Below are positions 24,932 through 33,589 of a stretch of 64,000 nucleotides of DNA, piece by piece. A model generated the notes under the pieces. It made no database searches, was not told the DNA's origin, and saw only the letters and a list, made by a program, of their open reading frames with translations. The translations under genes and the position numbers were made by a program. Every line of letters starts with the position of its first letter. Position 1 is the first letter of the stretch. The DNA is taken from positions 852,039-916,038 of the forward strand of contig NZ_RJKS01000002.1 of the NCBI RefSeq assembly GCF_003762905.1, given 5' to 3'. Origin of the DNA: Curtobacterium sp. ZW137 (GTDB lineage Bacteria; Actinomycetota; Actinomycetes; Actinomycetales; Microbacteriaceae).

Positions 24932-25378
24932 GTGGCCGTCAAGGAACCGAGCATCATCGCTTCGCCGAACCGTGCGCTCGCGCTGACCGTCGGCACCCTG
25001 CTCGCCATCTGGGGCATCCTGGGCTTCTTCTTCGCCGGTGAGAACGGTCACGCCTTCTTCGGTGACTCGGGCGGCCTGCTCTGGAACGCCTTCCTGGTGA
25101 ACCCGGCACTCGCCTCGGTGTGGACACTGCTCGCTGCGGCGCTGTTCATCGTCGGGCTCGGCAACACCGTCGGGTCGCGCAACGTGAACATGCTCGTCGG
25201 CATCGTCCTCGTCGTGCTCGCGGTGTACGGCTTCGTGTTCGTGAACACCTCGGCGAACATCTTCGCGCTCAACACGACCGACAACGTCTTCAACGCCATC
25301 GTCGGCGTCGTCCTGCTGCTCACCGCGCTCGGCGCCGACAAGCAGAACATCCGCGCGCTGCGAGCCGCGCGCGCCTGA
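24932..25378 (+). CDS. DUF4383 membrane protein
   Basis: 148 residues with four hydrophobic helices. NRALALTVGTLLAIWGILGF begins the domain, and NTTDNVFNAIVGVVLLL near the end is typical of DUF4383 proteins of actinobacteria, whose function is not known. AGGAGGAGA precedes the GTG at 24932, so the longer in-frame reading from 24695, which overlaps the PAP2 gene, is rejected. Confidence 0.82.
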   Translation: MAVKEPSIIASPNRALALTVGTLLAIWGILGFFFAGENGHAFFGDSGGLLWNAFLVNPALASVWTLLAAALFIVGLGNTVGSRNVNMLVGIVLVVLAVYGFVFVNTSANIFALNTTDNVFNAIVGVVLLLTALGADKQNIRALRAARA

Positions 25379-25391
25379 CGCTGCTGCTCCC

Positions 25392-25425
25392 CGACGCCCG
25401 TCTGCCGTTCGGCAGGCGGGCGTCG
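25392..25425. terminator. terminator hairpin after the DUF4383 gene
   Basis: CGACGCCCGTCTGCC (25392-25406) pairs with 25411-25425 with one mismatch. It lies 14 bases after the stop. Confidence 0.75.
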
Positions 25426-25539
25426 TCGTGTGTGGGGCGTGCCGGCGGCCGGGTGTCGGGCACCGCATGCGCTTTCCGACACGCCAGCAGTCGATCGACT
25501 CGTGCGGTGTCGAAACATGCGGACGCGTCCGGGCGCGGG

Positions 25540-26841
25540 TCAGGCGTCGGGCTTGGGTGCCTCGAGCTGGGTGGCGACCACGCGGGGCGCCTCCGACATG
25601 AAGCGCCGGACGTCGAGGTCCACGATGATGTCCGACGGGCGCAGCGGGCGGGTCAGGAAGAGACCGTCGAGTGAGGTCAGCCGAGACAGTGCGACGTAGG
25701 TCTGACCGGCGCTGAACACCCGGTTGCCGAGGTCGATCACCGCCCGGTCGTAGGTACTGCCCTGCGACTTGTGGATCGTCACGGCCCAGGCCAGGCGCAG
25801 CGGGAACTGCTGGAACTCCCCCACGGTGTCCTTCTTGAGCTCCTTCTTGTCCGCGTCGTAGGAGTACTTGAACTTCTCCCACACGGAGGGCTGGACCTCG
25901 AAGGACTCACCGTCGACGTCGACCCACACCGTGTCGCGGATGGTCTGCACGATGCCGAGCGTGCCGTTCACCCAGCGCTGGTCGGGGTCGTTCCGGAGGA
26001 ACATCACGTGCGCGCCGGGCTTCAGCTCGAGGGCTTCGTCCGCCGGGAAGTTCCGGCCGCCGAAGTCGCCGTTGACGTCGGCCTTCGCCGTCTTCGTCTT
26101 GCCGGGGAGCCGATCGAGCGCCGCCTTGTTGATCCGTGCGACGGTGTCGTTCCGGGTCGCCAGGGTGATCGCGTCGTCGGGGGCCGGACGGGCGCCGGCT
26201 TCGTTGAGCCGGTTCGCGATGTCCGCGGTGACCCGTCCGTGCCGCACGGCGGTGAGCATCGCGGCGAAGGCGTCGTCCCGCTGCCGGTGCACGGTCGCGA
26301 GTTCGATGATGTTGAGCTCGGCTTCGAGCCAGACCTTCGCGTCGAAGAACCACAGCGACCGGTAGTGGTCGGTGAAGTACGCGCGCTCGTCGGCGTCGCC
26401 CGGGACCGGGGGCAGCTGGTACGGGTCGCCGAACATCACGACCTGCACGCCGCCGAATGCCTCGAACTGGCGGCCTCGTGCCTTGCGCAGTGAGCGGTCC
26501 ATCGCGTCGAGGAGGTCGGCGTTCACCATCGAGACCTCGTCGATGACGAGGGTGTCCATGGTGTTCAGGAGCTTGCGGGTCTCCGGGCCCTGCCGGAGCT
26601 CGGCGTCCGCGATGAGGCCGATCGGCAGCCGGAACAGCGAGTGGATCGTCTGCCCGCCGACGTTCAGCGCGGCGACACCCGTCGGGGCACAGATGACGAC
26701 CTGCTTCTCGGTGTTCCACGACAGGTGGTTGAGCAGCGTGGACTTGCCGGTGCCCGCACGTCCGGTGATGAACACGTGGTCACGGGTCGACTCGATGTAC
26801 TCGAAGACGGCGCGCTGCTCGGCGCTGAGTTCGACGCTCAC
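25540..26841 (-). CDS. PIF1/RecD-like ATP-dependent DNA helicase
   Basis: 433 residues, superfamily 1B. Walker A is TGRAGTGKSTLLNHL (residues ~26-36), Walker B DTLVIDEVSMVNADLLD, motif III VVMFGDPYQLPPV, and the C-terminal motif LAWAVTIHKSQGSTYDRAV. No nuclease or extra N-terminal domain is seen, so it is a short PIF1-type enzyme, a 5'-to-3' helicase in studied relatives. Its GTG overlaps the stop of the upstream CopD-CtaG gene as GTGA, an odd pairing of functions. The long upstream reading to 27330 crosses that gene and is rejected. Confidence 0.87.
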   Translation of the reverse strand: MSVELSAEQRAVFEYIESTRDHVFITGRAGTGKSTLLNHLSWNTEKQVVICAPTGVAALNVGGQTIHSLFRLPIGLIADAELRQGPETRKLLNTMDTLVIDEVSMVNADLLDAMDRSLRKARGRQFEAFGGVQVVMFGDPYQLPPVPGDADERAYFTDHYRSLWFFDAKVWLEAELNIIELATVHRQRDDAFAAMLTAVRHGRVTADIANRLNEAGARPAPDDAITLATRNDTVARINKAALDRLPGKTKTAKADVNGDFGGRNFPADEALELKPGAHVMFLRNDPDQRWVNGTLGIVQTIRDTVWVDVDGESFEVQPSVWEKFKYSYDADKKELKKDTVGEFQQFPLRLAWAVTIHKSQGSTYDRAVIDLGNRVFSAGQTYVALSRLTSLDGLFLTRPLRPSDIIVDLDVRRFMSEAPRVVATQLEAPKPDA

Positions 26842-29069
26842 GGGGTGCTCGTCCCGGAGTCGGCCGTGTCCACGCTGTCCTCGTCGAAGTCGTCCTCGTC
26901 CTCGTCCTCGTCCGAGGTCGAGGTCGAGGTCGAGGTCTCGGTGGCCGTGCGGGTTGCGTCCCCGTGCGCGCGTTGCGCCCCGGCAGAACGGGGCGCGATG
27001 TCGTCGGCGGGGCGCGAACCGGGGGCGGCCGAACCGGGGGCCGCGGGCTCGGGCACGTCGGACGCGGCAGCAGGCGCGTCGGGGGCGGCCGAACCGGGGG
27101 CCGCGGGCTCGGGCACGTCGGACGCGGCAGCAGGCGCGGCAGCAGGCGCGGCACCCGGCCCAGCAGCCGGCGCCGTCCCCGCCGCGCCGGCGTCTCGCCG
27201 GAGCCGCACGGCACCGACCACGAGCACGGCGACGAGCAGCAGCACGCCGGCCACCACGAGCACGCCGCCCGCGCGGGCCTGGTCGACGAGCGGGTCCGGT
27301 CCCCACGTGCGCCCCATGGAGCCGAACCACGAGGCCTGTAGCAGCCCGAGCGGCCCCCGCATCGCGACGCCGAGCGACACCATGCCGGCAGCCACGACGA
27401 GGGCGCCGACGGCCCGGACGAGGACCGCCGCCCGCGAGGCTCGGCGCGCTCCGGCAGCGATCGGGGTGAACAGGGTCGGGAGCGCGAGCAGTCCGACGAG
27501 CAGGAACACGGCGTCGATCACCGTCCGGCCGATGGAGTCACTGCCGGACCACCGGACGGCCTGGGTGCCGTAGAACGCCCACCACACCGCCGCGAGCAGC
27601 AGGATCGACGGGAACGGTTGCACGAGGTACCGCACGGTGGGGTTCTCGACCACGACGTCGGTCCACTCGCGGACACCGGTGCTGTCGTCGTCGCGCGGGT
27701 GCACCGCCGCGCGGATGAGCTGCACGGGTGCCGCGGCCCAGGCCAGCGCGGGCACGACGACCCCGAGGAGCACGTGCGCCCCGACGTTGGCGGAGATCAG
27801 GAAGCGGTCGTAGTCGTGGAGCGAACCGGAGGTCGCCACGACGAGGCAGACGATCGCGAGCGCGGCGGCGACGGAGCGGCGCACGGGCCAGGACCAGCCG
27901 CGCCGTCGGAGCCGGACGACCCCCGCGACGTACGTGGCGGCGAGCAGCACCGCGGCCATCAGCCAGAAGAGGTCGATGTTCCAGTGCGTGAGCCATCCCC
28001 ATGCGCCCGGTGCGTGCGGCAGGGAGTCGTCGGTGAGCAGTTCGGCGGGCGAGGGGTTCGTGGTCTTGCTCAGCGCGATCTGGTCGACCGGGGTGGCCGT
28101 CCGGCCGAGCGCCGCCGCGAAGCCGGATGCGACGCCCATCACGGCGAGCTCGAGCACGATGAGGGTCCAGAACGGCCGGTGCCGCGCGGGAGCCGTGGAC
28201 AGCGCGACGATCGCGCGGCGGCGCTGCACGGCGCCGAGGACGCCCATCGCGACGATCGCGCCGATCTTCACGAGGATCAGGACACCGTAGGGCGTGAACA
28301 GGTTCGACAGGGCCCCCACGCGGATCTGCGCGGAGGCGATGCCCGAGACGGCGACGAGCACGAAGCAGCCGAGCGCGATGCTCGAGTACCGGCCGACCAC
28401 GACCGCGAGACGGTCGCCGGGCACCACGCCGCGGACGAGCACGAGCATCACGAGTCCGCCGACCCAGAGTGCGGCGCCGACGAGGTGCAGGCCGAGCGCA
28501 GTGACCGCAGCGTCGTGGCTGGCGGTCCCTGCCGCGTGGCCCTGCTGCGCGAGCGGGATCAGGCCGATCATCGAGACACCGGCAGTCAGGGCGACCATGC
28601 CCCGCGAGCGCACCGCGAAGCAGAGCACGGTGACCGCTGCCGCGACGAGCACGGTGACCAGCCACGCGAGTCCGAGGTCGGTGCCGGTGAGGAACACCCC
28701 CATCGACTGGCCGAACTGCTCGTCGAGGGAGACCTTCGACCCCGCGACGCTGAGGAACGTGAAGAACGTGGTGACGGCGGACGCCACCGTCCAGACGCCG
28801 GCGGCAGCGGCAGCGACGTCGATGGCGCGGTTCCACTCCGGAGCCGTCCGGGACAGGCCGATCGTGGCGAGGGCGAGGCCGCCGATCGTGGCGGCTGCCG
28901 AGAGGTCCACCACGACGCGGGCGATCGGCAGGCCGAAGCGCACCGCGGCGCCGGGGTCGGCGATCAGCGCGGCGTTCGCCCCACCGCCGATCACCAGGGC
29001 GATCAGGAGGGACACGAACGCGGCGAGGACCAGGACTGCTGGCCCGGCGATGCGCGCGATCCGGTTCAC
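26838..29069 (-). CDS. CopD-CtaG fusion membrane protein, copy 2, with a long repetitive acidic tail
   Basis: 743 residues. The N-terminal CopD-like half has PLAQQGHAAGTASHDAA and ALWVGGLVMLVLV. The CtaG-like half has SANVGAHVLLGVVVPALAW, with fewer histidines than copy 1. Beyond the last helix a ~120-residue tail holds a 20-residue repeat (based on ASDVPEPAAPGSAAPDAPAA) encoded by two 60-bp units, then a run of alternating D/E and S/T-E. The GTG at 29069 has TAGGCT six bases upstream (leaderless). It is coupled to the helicase gene by GTGA. A copper role is inferred from family. Confidence 0.82.
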   Translation of the reverse strand: MNRIARIAGPAVLVLAAFVSLLIALVIGGGANAALIADPGAAVRFGLPIARVVVDLSAAATIGGLALATIGLSRTAPEWNRAIDVAAAAAGVWTVASAVTTFFTFLSVAGSKVSLDEQFGQSMGVFLTGTDLGLAWLVTVLVAAAVTVLCFAVRSRGMVALTAGVSMIGLIPLAQQGHAAGTASHDAAVTALGLHLVGAALWVGGLVMLVLVRGVVPGDRLAVVVGRYSSIALGCFVLVAVSGIASAQIRVGALSNLFTPYGVLILVKIGAIVAMGVLGAVQRRRAIVALSTAPARHRPFWTLIVLELAVMGVASGFAAALGRTATPVDQIALSKTTNPSPAELLTDDSLPHAPGAWGWLTHWNIDLFWLMAAVLLAATYVAGVVRLRRRGWSWPVRRSVAAALAIVCLVVATSGSLHDYDRFLISANVGAHVLLGVVVPALAWAAAPVQLIRAAVHPRDDDSTGVREWTDVVVENPTVRYLVQPFPSILLLAAVWWAFYGTQAVRWSGSDSIGRTVIDAVFLLVGLLALPTLFTPIAAGARRASRAAVLVRAVGALVVAAGMVSLGVAMRGPLGLLQASWFGSMGRTWGPDPLVDQARAGGVLVVAGVLLLVAVLVVGAVRLRRDAGAAGTAPAAGPGAAPAAAPAAASDVPEPAAPGSAAPDAPAAASDVPEPAAPGSAAPGSRPADDIAPRSAGAQRAHGDATRTATETSTSTSTSDEDEDEDDFDEDSVDTADSGTSTP
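27021..27138. repeat. 60-bp tandem repeat within the CopD-CtaG tail
   Basis: 27021-27078 is repeated at 27081-27138 with a period of exactly 60, in frame, encoding two copies of a Pro/Ala-rich 20-residue unit. A simple GAGGTC/CTCGTC stretch follows at about 26889-26940. Confidence 0.85.
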
Positions 29070-29221
29070 CCGTCAAGCCTAGGCGCTGGCCACGCGGCGG
29101 CAGAATCCGCCGACCCAACCTGTGGACAGCCGACCGGAGCGCCGTCCGGAGCGCAGCCCGGCGCGCCGACCGAGCCGCCCAGGCCGCCCGGGCCGCCCCG
29201 CCGGCCCCCGGGAACGACGAA

Positions 29222-29243
29222 GGGGACGGCCGCAGCCGTCCCC
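29222..29243 (-). terminator. terminator of the HU gene
   Basis: GGGGACGGC (29222-29230) pairs with 29235-29243 across CGCA, about 20 bases after the HU stop. Confidence 0.7.
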
Positions 29244-29262
29244 TCCGTGCAGTGGAGCAGTC

Positions 29263-29550
29263 TTACTTGACCGAAGCCTTGAGCTTCGAGCCGGCGCTGA
29301 CCTTGACCGAGTCGCTCGCGGCGATCTCGATGGCCTCACCCGTCTGCGGGTTGCGGCCGGTGCGGGCGGCGCGGTGCGTCTTCTCGAACGCGATCCAGCC
29401 CGGGATCGTGACCTTCGTGCCGTCGGCAACGGAGCCCGAGACGACGCTGAAGAGGGCGTCGACGACGCCGTTGACGGTGGCCTGGCTCTGGCCGGACTCG
29501 GCGGCGACGGCAGCGACGAGCTCGGTGCGGTTCAGTGACTTGTCAGCCAT
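29263..29550 (-). CDS. hup: HU family DNA-binding protein
   Basis: 95 residues. It begins MADKSLNRTELVAAVAAESG and contains the HU arm region TIPGWIAFEKTHRAARTGRN followed by PQTGEAIEI. It is a nucleoid-associated dimer that bends DNA. Unlike mycobacterial HupB it has no long Lys/Ala tail. The ATG at 29550 has GAGGAGG at good spacing. It is flanked by its own hairpin terminator. Confidence 0.95.
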   Translation of the reverse strand: MADKSLNRTELVAAVAAESGQSQATVNGVVDALFSVVSGSVADGTKVTIPGWIAFEKTHRAARTGRNPQTGEAIEIAASDSVKVSAGSKLKASVK

Positions 29551-29856
29551 TGGATGTCCTCCTCGGACTTCTTGCGTATCGGTCGGACGCACGTGGCGCC
29601 CGGTGCCCTGAGCGGTTGCCCCGGGGCTTCGGACCAGCAGGCCGAGGGCCCGTGGAACCGGAGTTGAACCTATCAGCCGGGTCGGACGAAACCTGCCGAC
29701 TCGCCCGGATTTCCGGGGTTGTTGAGGTGCTGGAGAGACAGATGTGACCAGTGTGACAAAGCTGTCCCCCAAATGGACGCCGAACGACACGAACGACACG
29801 AACGACGAACGCCCCGCCACCCGATGAGGGTGACGGGGCGTTCGGGAAGCGGATGC
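29551..29856. other. HU leader region and rpsN terminator
   Basis: These 306 bases carry the HU promoter/leader (TGATAGG on the minus strand near 29670 is a possible -10), three tandem copies of a 9-base unit GAACGACAC (29782-29808, the last incomplete), and the rpsN terminator. No gene is apparent. Confidence 0.5.
29806..29844 (-). terminator. terminator of the rpmB-rpmG-rpsN operon
   Basis: CGAACGCCCCG (29806-29816) pairs with 29834-29844, extended inward by five more pairs after one mismatch. It follows the rpsN stop by 12 bases. Confidence 0.75.
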
Positions 29857-30162
29857 TTACCAGGAGCTCTTCGTGATGCCCGGCAGCTCGCCACGGTGCG
29901 CCATGTCGCGGAAGCGGACACGGCTGATGCCGAACTCACCGAGGTGGCCACGGGGGCGGCCGTCGATGGCGTCGCGGTTGCGGTAGCGGATCGGCGAGGC
30001 GTCGCGGGGGAGCTTCTGCAGCCCCACGCGAGCGGCCTCACGCGACTCGTCGGTGCCGTTCGGGTCCACGAGGGCCTTCTTCAGCTCGAGACGACGGTCG
30101 GCGTAGCGCGCGATGATGACCGCACGCTGGTTGTTCTTCGCGATCTTGCTCTTCTTCGCCAT
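29857..30162 (-). CDS. rpsN: 30S ribosomal protein S14, zinc-free (C-) form
   Basis: 101 residues. It starts [20 protein letters not shown] and ends [11 protein letters not shown]. The zinc-ribbon cysteines of the short S14 type are absent: the equivalent stretch is [20 protein letters not shown]. Actinobacteria usually carry a second, zinc-binding S14 in the main ribosomal operon; whether it exists here cannot be seen. It is the last gene of rpmB-rpmG-rpsN, two bases after rpmG. Confidence 0.95.
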   Translation of the reverse strand: MAKKSKIAKNNQRAVIIARYADRRLELKKALVDPNGTDESREAARVGLQKLPRDASPIRYRNRDAIDGRPRGHLGEFGISRVRFRDMAHRGELPGITKSSW

Positions 30163-30164
30163 GC

Positions 30165-30335
30165 TTAGCGCTCCTCACGGAAGTCGACGTGCTTGCGGAC
30201 CACCGGGTCGTACTTCTTGAGCACGAGACGGTCCGGGTTGTTGCGACGGTTCTTCTTGGTCACGTAGGTGAACCCGGTGCCCGCCGTCGAACGGAGCTTG
30301 ATGATCGGACGAACGTCCTGACCCTTCTTGGCCAT
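30165..30335 (-). CDS. rpmG: 50S ribosomal protein L33, zinc-free form
   Basis: 56 residues, [20 protein letters not shown] at the start and [11 protein letters not shown] at the end, no cysteine at all, so this is the C- form that needs no zinc. Its ATG shares one base with the rpmB stop (TGATG), showing translational coupling. It is below the length that simple ORF searches often report. Confidence 0.95.
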   Translation of the reverse strand: MAKKGQDVRPIIKLRSTAGTGFTYVTKKNRRNNPDRLVLKKYDPVVRKHVDFREER

Positions 30336-30571
30336 CAGATCTTCTCCCCACGGGCGAGGACGTCCTTGACGACGGACTCGATGCCGCGTGCGTCGATGAC
30401 CTTGATGCCCTTAGCGCTGAGCGTGAGCGTGACGTTCCGGCGAAGCGACGGCACGTAGTACGTCTTCTTCTGCACGTTCGGGTCGAAGCGACGCTTCGTC
30501 CGGCGGTGCGAGTGCGAGATGTTGTGTCCGAAGCCGGGGGTGGCTCCGGTCACCTGGCACACTGCTGCCAT
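30335..30571 (-). CDS. rpmB: 50S ribosomal protein L28, zinc-free form
   Basis: 78 residues. [20 protein letters not shown] at the start and [15 protein letters not shown] are diagnostic for L28. Only one Cys remains of the CxxC pairs, so it cannot form the zinc site. AGGAGG precedes the ATG at 30571. The gene has an unusually long leader of about 225 bases after a good promoter at 30802-30830. Confidence 0.94.
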   Translation of the reverse strand: MAAVCQVTGATPGFGHNISHSHRRTKRRFDPNVQKKTYYVPSLRRNVTLTLSAKGIKVIDARGIESVVKDVLARGEKI

Positions 30572-30801
30572 GGTTTCCTCCTGAGGTACCGTGCGACCGG
30601 ACGGCCGCACCCAAGTTCACTTGCCTGGTGCGCACGCGCAGGACACCGGGTGACGAGCACCGGAGGTGGCTGCGAGGGGGTTGTACGCACCGCCCAAGCC
30701 CGTGGACCCTGTCGAAGGGAACCCAAGCACCGCGCGACCGCGGCGTTCGCGACGGTCGGAGGGCTGAACAACGGGCCCGCGCGGACGCGGACCAGCCACC
30801 C

Positions 30802-30830
30802 ACGATACAAGACCGCCGGGCGTGTCGCAA
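30802..30830 (-). promoter_or_regulatory. promoter of the rpmB-rpmG-rpsN operon
   Basis: On the minus strand TTGCGA (30830-30825) and TATCGT (30807-30802) are separated by exactly 17 bases. The predicted start near 30795 leaves a leader of about 225 bases. No Zur-type box is seen nearby. Confidence 0.6.
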
Positions 30831-30849
30831 ACCGGCGAACCGGTCCGGA

Positions 30850-32292
30850 TCACCGACCGGCCCGGAGCGACGTCGCCGGCAGCATCGTGGACAGCTCCGT
30901 CCGGATCCAGTACAGCCCGCTCTCCCGCCGCTCGGCCCTGGTGGCGAACCGGTAGCGGAACACCCGTGCCCGCACGGCCTCCGGCGCGGCACCGCCGAAC
31001 GGGTCGTGGCGCAGCAGCCGGAGCGTCGCCGGGTCGGCCTCGAGCAACCGGACGACGAAGACCCGGAACCACCGGTCGTCCGCCCCGAGCGCCAGGAACC
31101 ACATCAGCCAGTCGAGCCGGAGGTGGTACGGCGCGAACTGCCCCGGTCGACGTCGGGGATCGCCGGGCTTGCCCTTGAACTCGTACGGCAGCCACGTTCC
31201 GTCCGCGGCCAGCCCTTCGACGATGACCTCGTCCCGCTGCTGCGTCACCGATCCGAACGCGCCGTACGCGTTGGCCAGGTGCCACCGGTTGAAGGACGCG
31301 TTCATGAGCTGCCGCCGGGACACCAGGTTCCGCGCGGACGGGATGGACAGCCAGACCAGGAGCAGCCCGACGAGCATCGTGAGCACGACGAACCAGACCG
31401 GGGTCGCCGCCGGACCGGAGGAGACGACCGGCCGGAGGAACGGCAGCACCGCCACCACGGAGTGGTCGTCGACGGCCGCGAACGTCAGGACGAGCGTGAT
31501 CCAGTTCAACCAGGCGAAGTTCCCGGAGACCACGAGCCACAGCTGTGTCAGGAGCACGAGTCCCGCCGCGATCGAGGCCACCGGCTGCGGCGCGAACAGC
31601 AGGAACGGCACGACCAACTGCACCAGGTGCGACGCCAGCGTCTCGAACCGGTGCACCGGACGGGGCAGCAGGTGCGCCGTCCGCGAGACCGGGTTCGGCA
31701 TCGGCTGCGTCTCGTGGTGGTAGTACAGCGCGGTCAGGTCGCGCCAGGACCGGTCGCCGCGCATCTTGATCATCCCGGCCCCGAACTCGAGCCGGAACAC
31801 CAGCCACCGCAGCGCGAACAGCACGACGACCGGTGGTGCGACCGAGTCGGACCCGAGGAACGCGACGGTGAACAGGGACTCGACCAGGAGCGACTCCCAG
31901 CCGAAGGCGGTGAACGTCTGTCCGACGTCCGCGATGGACAGGTAGGCGAGCCAGAGCAGCAGGAAGCACACCGCCGGCACCCACGCAGGACCGAGCTGCG
32001 GGACCCCGACGACGATGGCGAACGACACGATCGCGCCCCCGGTGGCGAGCGCTCGGAACCGTGCGTCCGTGTACCGCCACCACCGCCAGATGACCGGCAG
32101 CGAGCGCGCGTACGGCCGCTCCATGAACCGCGGAACGGGCAGCAGACCGCGTTCACCGACGAGCGCCGGGAACTGCAGGAGCGCCGACACGAACGCGATG
32201 CACGCGATCGCCGCGACCCCGCGCTGCACCACGAAGCGCGCGACGTCGTAGTCCGTCGCTCCGGCCCAGCTCGTCCACGCCTCCGGTCCCAC
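30850..32292 (-). CDS. lipase maturation factor family membrane protein
   Basis: 480 residues, about ten membrane helices. RLEFGAGMIKMRGDRSWRDL followed by TALYYHHETQPMPNP is the signature of the LMF1/DoxX-like family, and the C-terminal soluble part (DGTWLPYEFKGKPGDPRRRP, LDWLMWFLALG) matches too. Eukaryotic LMF1 helps lipases fold in the ER; the bacterial role is not established. The GTG at 32292 has TACGGT eight bases upstream. No lipase gene is next to it, although an alpha/beta hydrolase follows upstream. Confidence 0.88.
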   Translation of the reverse strand: MGPEAWTSWAGATDYDVARFVVQRGVAAIACIAFVSALLQFPALVGERGLLPVPRFMERPYARSLPVIWRWWRYTDARFRALATGGAIVSFAIVVGVPQLGPAWVPAVCFLLLWLAYLSIADVGQTFTAFGWESLLVESLFTVAFLGSDSVAPPVVVLFALRWLVFRLEFGAGMIKMRGDRSWRDLTALYYHHETQPMPNPVSRTAHLLPRPVHRFETLASHLVQLVVPFLLFAPQPVASIAAGLVLLTQLWLVVSGNFAWLNWITLVLTFAAVDDHSVVAVLPFLRPVVSSGPAATPVWFVVLTMLVGLLLVWLSIPSARNLVSRRQLMNASFNRWHLANAYGAFGSVTQQRDEVIVEGLAADGTWLPYEFKGKPGDPRRRPGQFAPYHLRLDWLMWFLALGADDRWFRVFVVRLLEADPATLRLLRHDPFGGAAPEAVRARVFRYRFATRAERRESGLYWIRTELSTMLPATSLRAGR

Positions 32293-32420
32293 GGTTGGTC
32301 ACCGTACGCGCGGTGGGCGCAGCCCACACCCGGTCTGGAGGCCGGACTCGCCCCCGCAACGCGCCTGCGGCCCCGAGGGCGGCCACACGTGGAGCCGCAC
32401 GCGCGTCGGCGACTCGGGTC

Positions 32421-32433
32421 GGGCCTCCCGTCC
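32421..32433. repeat. GGACGGGAGGC element, single arm
   Basis: GGGCCTCCCGTCC (minus: GGACGGGAGGCCC) lies 10 bases after the stop of the minus-strand hydrolase. The rest of the 150-base gap toward 32293 holds weaker GAGGCC/GGCC pairings but no clean palindrome. Confidence 0.5.
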
Positions 32434-32443
32434 GGGTGGGTCG

Positions 32444-33139
32444 CTAGTGACCGACGGACGGACGCGGTGCGAGTGCCTGCACCATCAGCGCACCCAGCTC
32501 CCGCGGTGCGGTGAACATCGGCCAGTGGCCGGTGTCGAGGCCGACGATCGCCAGGTCTTCGGTCTCGACGAGCTCGGTCGCCCACGCCTGGTGGTCCGCG
32601 ACCATCGTCGCGAGCTCGGGAGCGGGGATCTCGCAGGAGATGATCGTGGCCGGGATCGTGTGCCGGGCCGCGTCCTCGTAGTGGAACCGGTCGCTCGGCA
32701 GGGCGGACGGTTCGGGGATCGCCCGGTGCTCGAAGTCGCGCTTGTCGGCGTCCGACAGGCCGCGGAGCGTCGCCGGCTCCCAGAAGTCCCAGTCGGGCAG
32801 CGGGACGACGCCGTCCACGATCGGGAGCTCGTCGTTGACGCACCCGCCGGTCGGGCCGGGGAAGGTGTCGACGTAGAGCAGGTGCGCGACGAGCGACGGG
32901 CGCTGGTCGGCAGCCATGTACACGATCGGGCCGGCGCCGGAGTGCCCGGCGAGGACGACCGGGTCCTCCGGGGTGGCGACGTCGTCGAGGCGTTCGACGA
33001 CCGCGGCGACCTGCTCGTCGAGCGTGTCTCCGTCGCGGGTCAGTGCCTCGACGGAGTGCCCGGCATCGCGGAGGACCGGGACGACCTGGTCCCACGCATC
33101 CGCTTCGAGCCAGAAGCCCGGCACCAGGATCACGTGCAT
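32444..33139 (-). CDS. alpha/beta hydrolase
   Basis: 231 residues. MHVILVPGFWLEADAWDQVV starts the fold with the HG-like oxyanion region, LAGHSGAGPIVYMAADQ contains the G-x-S-x-G nucleophile elbow (Ser ~67), and GLDTGHWPMF near the end carries the catalytic His. The substrate is unknown; it resembles EstC/MenH-like small esterases. TAGAGT lies seven bases before the ATG, so it is probably leaderless, separate from the zur gene 19 bases away. Confidence 0.86.
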   Translation of the reverse strand: MHVILVPGFWLEADAWDQVVPVLRDAGHSVEALTRDGDTLDEQVAAVVERLDDVATPEDPVVLAGHSGAGPIVYMAADQRPSLVAHLLYVDTFPGPTGGCVNDELPIVDGVVPLPDWDFWEPATLRGLSDADKRDFEHRAIPEPSALPSDRFHYEDAARHTIPATIISCEIPAPELATMVADHQAWATELVETEDLAIVGLDTGHWPMFTAPRELGALMVQALAPRPSVGH

Positions 33140-33157
33140 GGCCGGGACTCTACGCGG

Positions 33158-33589
33158 CTACGCCTCGGCCCGCGCGGCCGTGCACTCGGCACACTCGCCG
33201 AAGATGTCCACGACGTGGCTGGCGTTGGTGAACCCGTGCTCCGCGGCGACCTGCTGCGCCCAGCGTTCCACCGGGTCCGCCTGGATCTCGACGGCGCGCC
33301 CGCAGTTCCGGCAGATCAGGTGGTGGTGGTGCTTGTCGGTCGTGCAGGCCCGGTACAGGGCCTCACCGTCCTGCTGGAGGGAGTCGGCGTCCCCTTCGGT
33401 CGCGAGGTCCGCCAGGGCGCGGTAGACCGTCGCGAGACCGATGGTCGAGCCGCCCTCACGGAGGTGGGCGTGCAGGGCCTGGGCGCTGACGAACCCCTCG
33501 GTGCCGTCGAGCGCGCCACGGACCGCTTCGCGCTGCCAGGTGTTGCGCTTGGGCTTCTGGACCGCGGCGGGCCTGTCCGGTGCGTTCAT
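33158..33589 (-). CDS. zur: zinc uptake regulator, Fur family
   Basis: 143 residues. The winged-helix half contains TWQREAVRGALDGTEGFVSA and the recognition helix region STIGLATVYRAL. The metal half has HHHHLICRNCGRAVEI and ECAECTAA, giving the two CxxC pairs of the structural zinc site plus histidines for sensing. It is the last gene of znuA-znuC-znuB-zur, overlapping znuB by ATGA, and the operon carries a Zur box, so it regulates itself. Confidence 0.9.
   Translation of the reverse strand: MNAPDRPAAVQKPKRNTWQREAVRGALDGTEGFVSAQALHAHLREGGSTIGLATVYRALADLATEGDADSLQQDGEALYRACTTDKHHHHLICRNCGRAVEIQADPVERWAQQVAAEHGFTNASHVVDIFGECAECTAARAEA

Noticed and set aside
24695-25378. Longer DUF4383 protein starting at 24695
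   Set aside because: It would overlap the divergent PAP2 gene start; GTG 24932 has a strong ribosome site and the domain begins there.
26641-27573. Plus-strand open frame rich in Ala/Gly/Ser opposite the helicase and CopD tail
   Set aside because: The repetitive composition comes from the tandem repeat read on the wrong strand; no ribosome site and no recognisable domain.
30572-30849. Zur box upstream of the zinc-free ribosomal protein operon
   Set aside because: Expected from other actinobacteria, but no TGAnAAnnnnTTnTCA-like palindrome is present; only a plain promoter and a long leader.
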